The notes under the pieces were generated by a model. That model was not told the DNA's origin, made no database searches, and was given only the letters and a program-made list of their open reading frames with translations. A DNA stretch of 64,000 nt from Streptomyces sp. NBC_00259. Its GTDB lineage: Bacteria; Actinomycetota; Actinomycetes; Streptomycetales; Streptomycetaceae. The stretch covers positions 2,728,001 to 2,792,000 of the forward strand of contig NZ_CP108080.1 of the NCBI RefSeq assembly GCF_036181745.1. The letters run 5' to 3'. The position numbers were made by a program, and so were the translations under genes. Below, piece after piece: positions 8,368 to 15,764 of this stretch. How positions within the stretch are numbered: position 1 is the stretch's first letter; the number at the start of each line of letters is the position of its first letter.

Positions 8368-9264
8368 CTACACCGTGTGCCGCACGTACCGCATCGCCGT
8401 CTCCGACAGGACCTCGACGCCGTCCCGCGCCCACAGCGCGTCGTTGAAGAGCTCCACCTCGATCGGGCCCGTGTAGCCCGCCGCGTCGACCTGTTCGCGC
8501 CACGCCCGCAGATCGATCGCACCGTCGCCCAGCTGACCGCGGCCGTTGAGCACCCCCGCCGGCAACGGAGTGACCCAGTCGGCGAGCTGGAAGGAGTGGA
8601 TCCGGCCGCCCGCGCCCGCTCGTGCGACTGCCGCGGGCGCCTGGTCGTCCCACCAGATGTGGTACGTGTCCACGACGACGCCCACCTGCTCCGCGGGGAA
8701 CCGCTCCGCGATGTCGAGCGCCTGGGTCAGCGTGGAGACCGCACAGCGGTCGGCCGCGAACATCGGGTGCAGCGGCTCGATCGCGAGGCGCACGCCGTGC
8801 TCCTGTGCGTACGGAGCGAGGATGCCGAGTGCGTCCGCGATGCGCTCCCGCGCACCGGGCAGATCCCGGCTGCCGGGCGGGAGTCCGCCCGAGACCAGGA
8901 CGAGTGTGTCCGTGCCCAGCGTCGCCGCTTCGACGACGGCCGCGCGGTTGTCGTCCAGTGCCCGGGTCCACTCGTCCGCGTCCGTCGCGGTCAGGAAACC
9001 GCCCCGGCACAGCGTGGTGACGGTGAGCCCCGCCTCGCGCACGAGCTTGGCCGCCGCCTCGACGCCGTACGCCTGAACGGGTTCGCGCCAGAGGCCGATC
9101 CCGGGGACGCCGAGCCCCAGGCACGCCTCCGTGAGCTCCGGCAGGCTGAGCTGCTTGACGGTCATCTGGTTGATGCTGAACCGGGAGAGGCCGTCGGAGG
9201 TACCGGGCCGACCGGGGGAACCGGCGTCCGCGGTGCGGGGTTGAAGGTGGGGTCGGTCGGTCAC
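8368..9264 (-). CDS. Sugar phosphate isomerase/epimerase (AP-endonuclease-2-type TIM barrel)
   Basis: A 298-aa xylose-isomerase-like TIM barrel. Diagnostic strands are GVPGIGLWREPVQAYGVEAA, GVRLAIEPLHPMF, VGVVVDTYHIWWD (metal-ligand Asp and His) and YTGPIEVELFND. Family members isomerize or epimerize sugars or keto-sugars, often in inositol-like catabolism. It is the third gene of a minus-strand operon: its GTG start (9262-9264) overlaps the upstream TGA as GTGA, so translation is coupled to the DHDPS-like gene. Operon control is probably by the LacI regulator at 11.7 kb. The exact substrate cannot be read from sequence. Confidence 0.88.
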   Translation of the reverse strand: MTDRPHLQPRTADAGSPGRPGTSDGLSRFSINQMTVKQLSLPELTEACLGLGVPGIGLWREPVQAYGVEAAAKLVREAGLTVTTLCRGGFLTATDADEWTRALDDNRAAVVEAATLGTDTLVLVSGGLPPGSRDLPGARERIADALGILAPYAQEHGVRLAIEPLHPMFAADRCAVSTLTQALDIAERFPAEQVGVVVDTYHIWWDDQAPAAVARAGAGGRIHSFQLADWVTPLPAGVLNGRGQLGDGAIDLRAWREQVDAAGYTGPIEVELFNDALWARDGVEVLSETAMRYVRHTV

Positions 9265-10427
9265 TGGGTGGCTCCGTACACCGTGAGCAGGGATGTCATC
9301 CGGACTTCGGCCAGCTCCGGGTCCGGGAACAGGCCCAGCCGGTCGGCCAGTTCGTACGCCCGCGCGAGATGGGGCAGCGACCGCGCGGACTGGAGGCCAC
9401 CCACCATGGTGAAGTGCGACTGGTGGCCCGCCAGCCAGGCCAGCAGGACGACTCCCGTCTTGTAGAAGCGGGTCGGCGCCGCGAAGAGATGGCGGGACAG
9501 TTCGACGGTCGGGTCGAGCAGTTCGCGGAAGCCCTTGGCGTCGCCCCTGTCCAGGACGCGGACCGCTTCGGCGGCCAGCGGTCCCAGCGGGTCGAAGATC
9601 CCGAGCAGGGCGTGGCTGAAGCCCTGGTCGTCACCTGCGATCAGCTCGGGGTAGTGGAAGTCGTCGCCCGTGTAGCAGCGCACCCCCCGGGGGAGCCGGC
9701 GTCGCAGGTCGATCTCCCGCTGGGCGTCCAGCAGGGAGATCTTGACGCCGTCGACCTTGTCGGGGTGTTCGGCGATCACCTTGAGGAAGGTCTCGGTGGC
9801 CGCGTCGAGGTCGGTGCTGCCCCAGTAGCCGTCGAGGGCGGGATCGAACATCGGCCCGAGCCAGTGGAGGACGACCGGCTCGGACGCCTGCCTCAGGAGG
9901 TGGCCGTAGACGGCGAGATAGTCCTCGGGGCCGCGGGCGGCCGCGGTCAGCGCCCTGGACGCCATGAGGATCGCCTGGGCGCCGCAGTCCTCGACGAGGG
10001 CGAGCTGCTCCTCGTACGCCGCGCGGACGGTGGCGAGGTCGGCTGGGCGGTCGGCCGGGACCAGCTGGTCGGTTCCGGCGCCGCACGCGATCCGGCCACC
10101 GACCGCCTTCGCCTCCGACGCCGAGCGCCGGATCAGCTCCGCCGCGCCCGCCCAGTCCAGCCCCATTCCCCGCTGTGCGGTGTCCATCGCCTCGGCGACA
10201 CCGAGCCCGTGCGCCCACAGATGGCGCCGGAAGGCGAGCGTGGCGTCCCAGTCGACGGCGGCCGGTCCGTCCGGGGTCGTGTCCGCGTACGGATCCGCGA
10301 CGACGTGCGCCGCCGAGAAGACCGTACGGGAGACGAGTGGAGCACTGCCTACGGAGTAGGCAGTGCTTTCGGTGCGCGGCTCGTACGTACGGAAGGTGCC
10401 GTCCGCGCCCGGGAGTCGGATCGTCAC
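9261..10427 (-). CDS. Dihydrodipicolinate-synthase-like protein (DUF993)
   Basis: A 388-aa protein of the DUF993 branch of the DHDPS/N-acetylneuraminate lyase superfamily. These enzymes catalyse Schiff-base aldol reactions on keto-acids. A long N-terminal segment (VTIRLPGADGTFRTYEP) precedes the barrel. VDGVKISLLD carries the candidate Schiff-base lysine, and GVRCYTGDDFHYPELIAGDD is a strong family signature. It starts at a GTG (10427) that overlaps the oxidoreductase stop as GTGA and ends overlapping the isomerase start, so it is the middle gene of a tightly coupled three-gene unit. The pathway is probably breakdown of a sugar or cyclitol acid (inference). Confidence 0.85.
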   Translation of the reverse strand: MTIRLPGADGTFRTYEPRTESTAYSVGSAPLVSRTVFSAAHVVADPYADTTPDGPAAVDWDATLAFRRHLWAHGLGVAEAMDTAQRGMGLDWAGAAELIRRSASEAKAVGGRIACGAGTDQLVPADRPADLATVRAAYEEQLALVEDCGAQAILMASRALTAAARGPEDYLAVYGHLLRQASEPVVLHWLGPMFDPALDGYWGSTDLDAATETFLKVIAEHPDKVDGVKISLLDAQREIDLRRRLPRGVRCYTGDDFHYPELIAGDDQGFSHALLGIFDPLGPLAAEAVRVLDRGDAKGFRELLDPTVELSRHLFAAPTRFYKTGVVLLAWLAGHQSHFTMVGGLQSARSLPHLARAYELADRLGLFPDPELAEVRMTSLLTVYGATQ

Positions 10428-11575
10428 AGGGTCAGCTCCGGAACGTCGAAACGGCGCCCCTCCGCGGACGACTTCAGCCCCAGCTCGGCGAGCTGGACGC
10501 CCCGCGCGCCCGCGAGCAGATCCCAGGTGTAGGGCTCCCCCAGGGCGACGTGCTTGAGGAACAGCTCCCACTGCGCCTTGAAGCCGTTGTCGAAGACGGT
10601 GTTGTCGGGCACTTCCTGCCACTGGTCGCGGAAGGACTCGGTGGCGGGCAGGTCCGGGTTCCACACGGGCTTCGGTGTGGCACTGCGGTGCTGGACACGG
10701 CAGCGGCGCAGCCCCGCGACGGCCGATCCGTGCGTACCGTCCACCTGGAACTCGACGAGTTCGTCGCGGTTCACGCGGACCGTCCAGGAGGAGTTGATCT
10801 GGGCGACGGCCCCGCCCTCCAGCTGGAAGACGGCGTACGCCGCGTCGTCGGCGGTCGCCTCGTACGGCTTGCCGCGCTCGTCCCAGCGCTGCGGGACGTG
10901 GGTCACGACGTGTGCCTGAACGCTCGTCACCCGGCCGAAGAGCTCGTGCAGTACGTACTCCCAGTGCGGGAACATGTCGACGACGATGCCGCCGCCGTCC
11001 TCGGAGCGGTAGTTCCAGGAGGGACGCTGGGCCTCCTGCCAGTCGCCCTCGAAGACCCAGTAGCCGAACTCTCCGCGTACGGAGAGGATCTCGCCGAAGA
11101 AGCCCCCTTCCACCAGGCGCTTCAGCTTCAGCAGCCCGGGCAGGAAGATCTTGTCCTGGACGACGCCGTGCTTGATGCCGGCGGCTTGCGCCAGGCGGGC
11201 CAGTTCGAGGGCGCCCTGCACGTCGGTCGCGGTGGGCTTCTCCGTGTAGATGTGCTTGCCGGCGGCGATCGCCTTCTTGATGGCACCGACCCGGGCGGAG
11301 GTGACCTGCGCGTCGAAGTAGATGTCGATCGTCTCGTCGGCGAGCACCGCGTCGAGGTCCGTGGACCACTCGGTCAGCCCATGGCGCTCGGCGATCTCCC
11401 GCAGAGCCGGCTCGCGGCGGCCGACGAGGACCGGCTCGGGCCACAGGACCCCGCCGTCACCGAGGTCGAGACCGCCCTGCTCACGGATCGCGAGGAGCGA
11501 GCGCACCAGGTGCTGCCGGTATCCCATCCGCCCCGTGACGCCGTTCATGGCGATCCGCACTGTCCTGCGTGTCAC
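10424..11575 (-). CDS. Gfo/Idh/MocA-family NAD(P)-dependent oxidoreductase
   Basis: A 383-aa dehydrogenase. The N-terminal Rossmann domain opens TVRIAMNGVTGRMGYRQHLV, and the family motif HIYTEKPTA (GKxxxxEKP type) carries the catalytic Lys. The C-terminal alpha/beta domain includes GGGIVVDMFPHWEYVLHELF. GTG 11575 has GGAGG about 7 bases upstream. It is the first gene of an operon with the DHDPS-like and isomerase genes and faces the LacI gene across the 11618 operator. The substrate is probably a sugar, inositol or sugar-acid derivative; sequence alone does not say which. Confidence 0.9.
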   Translation of the reverse strand: MTRRTVRIAMNGVTGRMGYRQHLVRSLLAIREQGGLDLGDGGVLWPEPVLVGRREPALREIAERHGLTEWSTDLDAVLADETIDIYFDAQVTSARVGAIKKAIAAGKHIYTEKPTATDVQGALELARLAQAAGIKHGVVQDKIFLPGLLKLKRLVEGGFFGEILSVRGEFGYWVFEGDWQEAQRPSWNYRSEDGGGIVVDMFPHWEYVLHELFGRVTSVQAHVVTHVPQRWDERGKPYEATADDAAYAVFQLEGGAVAQINSSWTVRVNRDELVEFQVDGTHGSAVAGLRRCRVQHRSATPKPVWNPDLPATESFRDQWQEVPDNTVFDNGFKAQWELFLKHVALGEPYTWDLLAGARGVQLAELGLKSSAEGRRFDVPELTL

Positions 11576-11617
11576 GAAGTTGCCTCCATGTTTCCTCGAT
11601 ACGGCAGCGAAACCGTG

Positions 11618-11635
11618 ATAGCAAGCGCTTTCTAT
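11618..11635. promoter_or_regulatory. LacI-family operator
   Basis: ATAGCAAGCGCTTTCTAT is an 18-base palindrome with a single mismatched pair around AAGCGCTT, the half-site type recognised by LacI/GalR proteins. It lies 43 bases upstream of the oxidoreductase start and 71 upstream of the LacI gene, so it can control both. Confidence 0.8.
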
Positions 11636-11705
11636 ACGCTATGACGCTAGCCTGCGGACAGCAGGCCGGACAAGGGCCTGGCGAGATCTCCCTCGGAGGA
11701 AAGCG

Positions 11706-12803
11706 ATGACAGTCACGCTGGCTGATGTGGCGGCCCGCGCCCGGGTGTCCCCGGCCACCGTCTCCAGGGTTCTCAACGGCAACTACCCGGTCGCCGCGTC
11801 GACACGGGAACGGGTGCTCCGTGCGGTGGACGAACTCGACTACGTGCTCAACGGACCGGCCAGCTCGCTCGCCGCCGCCACGTCCGACCTGGTCGGAATC
11901 CTCGTCAACGACATCGCCGACCCGTTCTTCGGGATCATGGCCGGGGCGGCTCAGACCGCGATCGGCGAGGGTGCGTCGGGTCGGGCAGGCGGCGAGAAGC
12001 TCGCCGTCGTATGCAACACGGGCGGCTCGCCGGAGCGCGAACTGACCTATCTCACGCTGCTGCAACGGCAACGGGCAGCGGCGGTCGTCCTCACCGGAGG
12101 GGCACTGGAGGACCCGGCCCACATCGCCGCGATGTCGGCGAAGCTGGCGCGGCTCGCGGACGCGGGCACGACGGTGGTGCTGTGCGGCCGGCCGCCCATG
12201 TCCGGCGGCGCCGTCACGGCGACCCTCACCTTCGACAACCGGGGCGGCGGACGCCGGCTCGCCGAACACCTGATCGCGCTCGGCCACCGGCGGATCGGAT
12301 ACGTCGCGGGCCCGGCGGAACGGACGACGACCCGGCACCGGCTGGAGGGCCACCGGGCGGCACTGGCCGCGGTGAGCGCCGCCGACGGCGCGGACGGCGG
12401 CGCCGGGACCGGGCCCGTGCCCGACGATCAGGAGAGGCTCACGATCCACGGCCCCTACGACCGCCGTTCGGGTTACGACGCCACGCTGGAACTGCTGCGC
12501 CGGGATCCGGACCTGACCGCCATCGTCGCGGCCAACGACACCGTGGCACTGGGTGCCTGCGCGGCCGTGCGGGATCTGGGACTGCGCATTCCGGAGGACG
12601 TCTCGGTGGCCGGCTTCGACGATCTGCCGTTCTCGGTGGACGCGGTGCCGGCACTGACGACGGTGCGGCTGCCGTTGCACGAGGCGGGGGTGCGGGCGGG
12701 CCGGCTCGCCATGGGCAAGGAGGCCCCGCCGCCGGGCGGTATCGCGACGATCGGCGCCGAGTTGATGGCGCGGGAGTCGACAGCGCCACCGCGCAAGCTC
12801 TGA
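11706..12803 (+). CDS. LacI-family transcriptional regulator
   Basis: A 365-aa regulator. The N-terminal HTH and hinge are canonical (TLADVAARARVSPATVSRVL, then AASTRERVLRAVDELDYVLN, and a hinge helix GPASSLAA). The periplasmic-binding-protein-like effector domain follows (DLVGILVNDIADPFFGIMAG ... VSVAGFDDLPFSVDAVPALT). ATG 11706 has a strong GGAGGAAAG 4 bases upstream. It is divergent from the sugar operon, and the AAGCGCTT palindrome sits between them, so it is the probable local repressor with a sugar-type inducer. A short Gly/Ala-rich insert (AADGADGGAGTGP) lies at about 222-234. Confidence 0.93.
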   Translation: MTVTLADVAARARVSPATVSRVLNGNYPVAASTRERVLRAVDELDYVLNGPASSLAAATSDLVGILVNDIADPFFGIMAGAAQTAIGEGASGRAGGEKLAVVCNTGGSPERELTYLTLLQRQRAAAVVLTGGALEDPAHIAAMSAKLARLADAGTTVVLCGRPPMSGGAVTATLTFDNRGGGRRLAEHLIALGHRRIGYVAGPAERTTTRHRLEGHRAALAAVSAADGADGGAGTGPVPDDQERLTIHGPYDRRSGYDATLELLRRDPDLTAIVAANDTVALGACAAVRDLGLRIPEDVSVAGFDDLPFSVDAVPALTTVRLPLHEAGVRAGRLAMGKEAPPPGGIATIGAELMARESTAPPRKL

Positions 12804-12814
12804 CCTGCCGGTTT

Positions 12815-12831
12815 CCGCCCCGGCGGGGCGG
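12815..12831 (+). terminator. Terminator after the LacI gene
   Basis: CCGCCCC-GGC-GGGGCGG forms a 7-bp GC stem 12 bases past the LacI stop, followed at some distance by GTTTTCC. Modest in length but well placed. Confidence 0.5.
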
Positions 12832-12884
12832 GCCGGCTGGAGTTTTCCACAGGCCTTGCCGAGGGTTGACGCCCGAACCTAACC

Positions 12885-12897
12885 TTGACTCAGTCAA
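12885..12897. promoter_or_regulatory. MarR-type palindrome upstream of the MarR-GNAT gene
   Basis: TTGACTCAGTCAA is a perfect 13-base palindrome 21 bases before the ATG of the MarR-GNAT gene. Short perfect palindromes in this position are typical MarR autoregulatory sites. A TTGACG at 12866-12871 could serve as a -35 box. Confidence 0.6.
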
Positions 12898-12917
12898 AGG
12901 AAAGGTCGGGACACGTC

Positions 12918-13862
12918 ATGGCCGTTCACGAGATCCGCGCCTTCAACCGCTTCTACACGAACCTCATCGGCGCGCTCGACTACAGCAAGCATCTCTACAC
13001 GCCGTACACGCTCACCGAGTCGCGAGTGCTCTACGAGCTGGCCCATGCCCCGCGCACCGACGCCGCCGACCTCAGGCTGGAGCTGTCCCTGGACGCGGGC
13101 TACCTGAGCCGGCTGCTCGGCAAGTTCGAGCGCGACGGGCTGGTCGAGCGCTCCCCTTCCGCGGTGGACTCGCGTCGCCAGCGCATCACGCTGACGACGC
13201 GCGGGCGCGAGGCGACCGCGCTGCTGGACGAGCGTTCCCGGGAGGCCGTGGGCAAGCTCGTGGCCGCCGTGCCCACGGACGACCGGCCCCGTCTGACGGA
13301 GGCGATGCGCACGGTGCGGGACATACTGGCCGAGGCCAGGCCCGACCAGGGCCCGCGCGGCGAGGGTCCGGTGCTGCGCGATCCCGCACCCGGCGACCTG
13401 GGCTGGATCGTCCAGCGCCACGGCGCGCTCTACGCCGCCGAGTACGGGTGGAACACGGACTTCGAAGGCCTGGTCGCCCGAATAGTCGCCGACTTCGCCC
13501 AGGACCACGACCCGCATCTGGAGCGCGTGTGGATAGCCGAGCTGGACGGCCGCCCGGTCGGCTCGGTGATGTGCGTGCGGGACGAGGCACCGGCCACCGC
13601 ACGGTTGAGGCTGCTCCTGGTCGAGCCCGCAGCACGCGGACACCGCCTCGGAGAACAACTGGTGGGCGCCGTCGTGGATTTCGCCCGTGAGGTGGGGTAC
13701 CGGGAGCTGGTGCTCTGGACCAACGATGTCCTGGCCTCCGCCCGCAGGATCTATCAGCGCGCCGGGTTCACTCTCGTCGCGGAGGAACCGCACCGCTCGT
13801 ACGGGGCCGATCTCGTCGGCCAGCACTGGCGGCTCCCCCTTCAGGAAGGATCACCCAAGTGA
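12918..13862 (+). CDS. MarR-family regulator fused to a GNAT acetyltransferase
   Basis: A 314-aa two-domain protein. Residues 1-145 are a MarR winged helix (FNRFYTNLIGALDYSKHLYT, LSLDAGYLSRLLGKFERDGL, VDSRRQRITLTTRGREATAL). Residues 155-314 form a GNAT fold with the acetyl-CoA pyrophosphate loop LLLVEPAARGHRLGEQLVGA and late motif ARRIYQRAGFTLV. MarR-GNAT fusions are a known actinobacterial architecture whose acetyl-acceptor is generally unknown. ATG 12918 follows a TTGACTCAGTCAA palindrome that may be its own operator. Its TGA overlaps the GTG of the next TIM-barrel gene, so the two are co-translated. Confidence 0.88.
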   Translation: MAVHEIRAFNRFYTNLIGALDYSKHLYTPYTLTESRVLYELAHAPRTDAADLRLELSLDAGYLSRLLGKFERDGLVERSPSAVDSRRQRITLTTRGREATALLDERSREAVGKLVAAVPTDDRPRLTEAMRTVRDILAEARPDQGPRGEGPVLRDPAPGDLGWIVQRHGALYAAEYGWNTDFEGLVARIVADFAQDHDPHLERVWIAELDGRPVGSVMCVRDEAPATARLRLLLVEPAARGHRLGEQLVGAVVDFAREVGYRELVLWTNDVLASARRIYQRAGFTLVAEEPHRSYGADLVGQHWRLPLQEGSPK

Positions 13863-14641
13863 ATTTCGCGTTCTCGACCCTCGGTGTCCCCGGTATGCCC
13901 GTCTCCGAGGTGGCCGACCTCGCCGTCGCGACCGGCTGTCACGGCGTGGAGCTGCGCACCCATCCGGAGGAGCCGGTCCACCTGCGGATAGGGGCGCGTG
14001 AACGGGCGGCGGTGCGGGAGGAGTTCGCCCGGGCCGGAGTGGAGATCCTGACGATCGCCGGTTACGCACGGGTGGCGGCCGCGGGCGACGAGGAGGCCGT
14101 GGCCGAGGAGCTCTCGGAACTGGTCCGGCTGGCCAGGGACTTGGGAGCGTCCTTCGTGCGGGTCTTCCCCGGCGGCGGCGACCAGGATCCGGAGATCGCG
14201 GACGCGACGGCCGCTCGCCGGCTCGCCCTCGCGGCGGAGAGGGCGGCCGACGCGGGGGTGCGGATCGTGCTGGAGACCCACGACTCCCACCGCACGGGCG
14301 CGGCGGTGTCCCGCGTCGTCGGCCAGGTCGGCCACGGGCACGTGGGCGCGCTGTGGGACGTCATGCATCCCTGGCTGGGGCATGAGCGGCCCGCAGCCAC
14401 CCATGCGGCGCTGAGTCCCTATCTCGGCTATCTCCAGGTCAAGGACGTCGCCTCGGCGGAGGACCTGACCCCGCTGCCGCTCGGGGCCGGTGTGCTGCCG
14501 CTCGCGGAGTGCCTGGCGCTCACCGGCGACGACGGCTGGGTCTGCTGGGAGTACGAGAAGCGCTGGCACCCGGACGCGGAGGACCTGCCGGGGATACTGG
14601 CGGCTGGCCGGCAGCATCTGGAGTCACTGGCCCACGCCTGA
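13859..14641 (+). CDS. Sugar phosphate isomerase/epimerase (TIM barrel)
   Basis: A 260-aa xylose-isomerase-like TIM barrel (VNFAFSTLGVPGMPVSEVAD). Markers are CHGVELRTHPEEP, SFVRVFPGGG, VRIVLETHDSH and GHVGALWDVMHPW, with acidic and His metal ligands, ending WVCWEYEKRWHPD. The GTG start overlaps the stop of the MarR-GNAT gene (GTGA), so it is translationally coupled. It is only distantly similar to the isomerase at 8.4-9.3 kb. Substrate is unknown; its linkage to a MarR-GNAT protein rather than to the LacI operon suggests separate control. Confidence 0.85.
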   Translation: MNFAFSTLGVPGMPVSEVADLAVATGCHGVELRTHPEEPVHLRIGARERAAVREEFARAGVEILTIAGYARVAAAGDEEAVAEELSELVRLARDLGASFVRVFPGGGDQDPEIADATAARRLALAAERAADAGVRIVLETHDSHRTGAAVSRVVGQVGHGHVGALWDVMHPWLGHERPAATHAALSPYLGYLQVKDVASAEDLTPLPLGAGVLPLAECLALTGDDGWVCWEYEKRWHPDAEDLPGILAAGRQHLESLAHA

Positions 14642-14699
14642 CGCACCGGCCCAGGCCCTGCGCACCGGGTCGGGCATGGTGGGCGCGCCACTCGCCGGC

Positions 14700-14893
14700 G
14701 GGACACCGAGGGCACCGCGCCGCCCGGCCGGACACCCCCGGCAGGCGACTCCGGCAGGTCGCTGCAGGCAGGACACCACCGGCCGGACACCCCGGCCGGA
14801 CCTCCCAACCGGAGACCACCGGCAGTCCACTCCCGGCAGGCCACTCCCGGCAGGACACCGCCGACCGGACACCGCCGGCCGGACACATCGGAC
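14700..14893 (+). repeat. Degenerate tandem repeat in intergenic gap
   Basis: The 313-base gap after the isomerase holds about a dozen imperfect copies of CCGGCAGG..ACTC and CCGGCCGGACACC-like units of roughly 13-18 bases, with no plausible start-and-stop frame. It is probably neutral slippage-generated sequence. No other gene is seen in the gap. Confidence 0.6.
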
Positions 14894-14954
14894 AGATCAC
14901 CTGCGGACCTGCCGCAGTAGGCTGATCTCCATCGGCGACCCGTGGAGAACGCCA

Positions 14955-15371
14955 GTGAGCCACCGCCCTCAGGACCCGCAGCATCAGGACCCCGCCGTCA
15001 TCGGCTGGAGCCACGGCGACCATGCCGTCCGCTGGTCGCACGCGGACCGGACGGTGGAGAAGGAGTTCGCCGGCCCCACACAGGCCGCATTGGCGTGGGG
15101 CAGCCGGATCCTCGTGGTCGAGGCGCTGGACGACACGCCCTACACCCCCACGGACAACGCGGTCGTGTACGAGGCCGACGGGACGGAGCTGGTCCGGCTG
15201 AGGCCGCCGCGGGACCTGGTCGCCGAGCCGTCGTGGGTGTTCGGGTTCTTCACGGCGCACCTGGACAGCGAGGGGCGGCCGGTGCTGGTGATCGCGACCC
15301 AGGTCGGGGACTTCTGGGGGCATCCGGATCTGGCGACGGGCACGGTCGTCGACGTACAGGAGTGGCGCTGA
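14955..15371 (+). CDS. Conserved hypothetical protein
   Basis: A 138-aa soluble protein (VSHRPQDPQHQDPAVIGWSH ... GDFWGHPDLATGTVVDVQEW). I do not recognise a named family. Alternating hydrophobic strands (RILVVEALDD, AVVYEADGTELVRLR, PVLVIATQVGD) suggest an all-beta fold, and there is no signal peptide or TM helix. GTG 14955 is chosen because GGAG lies about 7 bases upstream; earlier in-frame starts would run into the repeat. Codon bias is strongly Streptomyces-like, supporting a real gene. Confidence 0.7.
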   Translation: MSHRPQDPQHQDPAVIGWSHGDHAVRWSHADRTVEKEFAGPTQAALAWGSRILVVEALDDTPYTPTDNAVVYEADGTELVRLRPPRDLVAEPSWVFGFFTAHLDSEGRPVLVIATQVGDFWGHPDLATGTVVDVQEWR

Positions 15372-15764
15372 GACCGGAGGGACGCAGCGGGGTGCGCAGG
15401 GCCACAGCGGAAGGAAAGGGCCACATCCGCAGCATCCGCACCTTCGTCAGGAAACCCAAGAACCTTCGCAAGACGGGAACCCGTGACGCCTCCTAGGCGT
15501 CCAAGTGCCGTGCTGCCGGTGAGTCACCGCAGAGCGGCGTCGGCCTCGTTGCCGGCGCGATCGCTGACTCCCTCTCCAGCCGTCTGCGGCCTGCGGCACG
15601 CCGCCACCGGTGCACCCCCTCCCCTGCTCCGGTGGCGGCCCCTCGCCGGCGCGCCCGCCTCCAGCCACCCCGTCCCGCGCGCCCGTCCAGCCGAATCCCT
15701 TGACTGGCAGTAACTTTCCGGATATCCGTGACCCTTGGAAGTTTCCTTCACGGAAGGAGCACTC
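15372..15764 (+). other. Intergenic region with possible short basic peptide
   Basis: This 393-base gap precedes the GH3 gene. A 34-residue frame (GTG 15392 to TAG 15496; IRSIRTFVRKPKNLRKT core) is very basic and has a GGAGGG about 10 bases upstream, but it could be chance. A 7-bp hairpin (GACGCCT/AGGCGTC, 15485-15501) overlaps its stop. A Shine-Dalgarno GGAG at 15755-15758 serves the GH3 gene. Nothing else is recognisable. Confidence 0.35.

Noticed and set aside
12866..12897. Complete sigma-70-type promoter for the MarR-GNAT gene
   Set aside because: TTGACG resembles a -35 box, but no acceptable -10 lies 16-18 bases downstream, so only the palindrome was annotated.
15485..15501. Small hairpin read as a tRNA arm
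   Set aside because: No cloverleaf, T-arm GTTCGA-type sequence or acceptor stem could be formed around it. No tRNA was found anywhere in the window.
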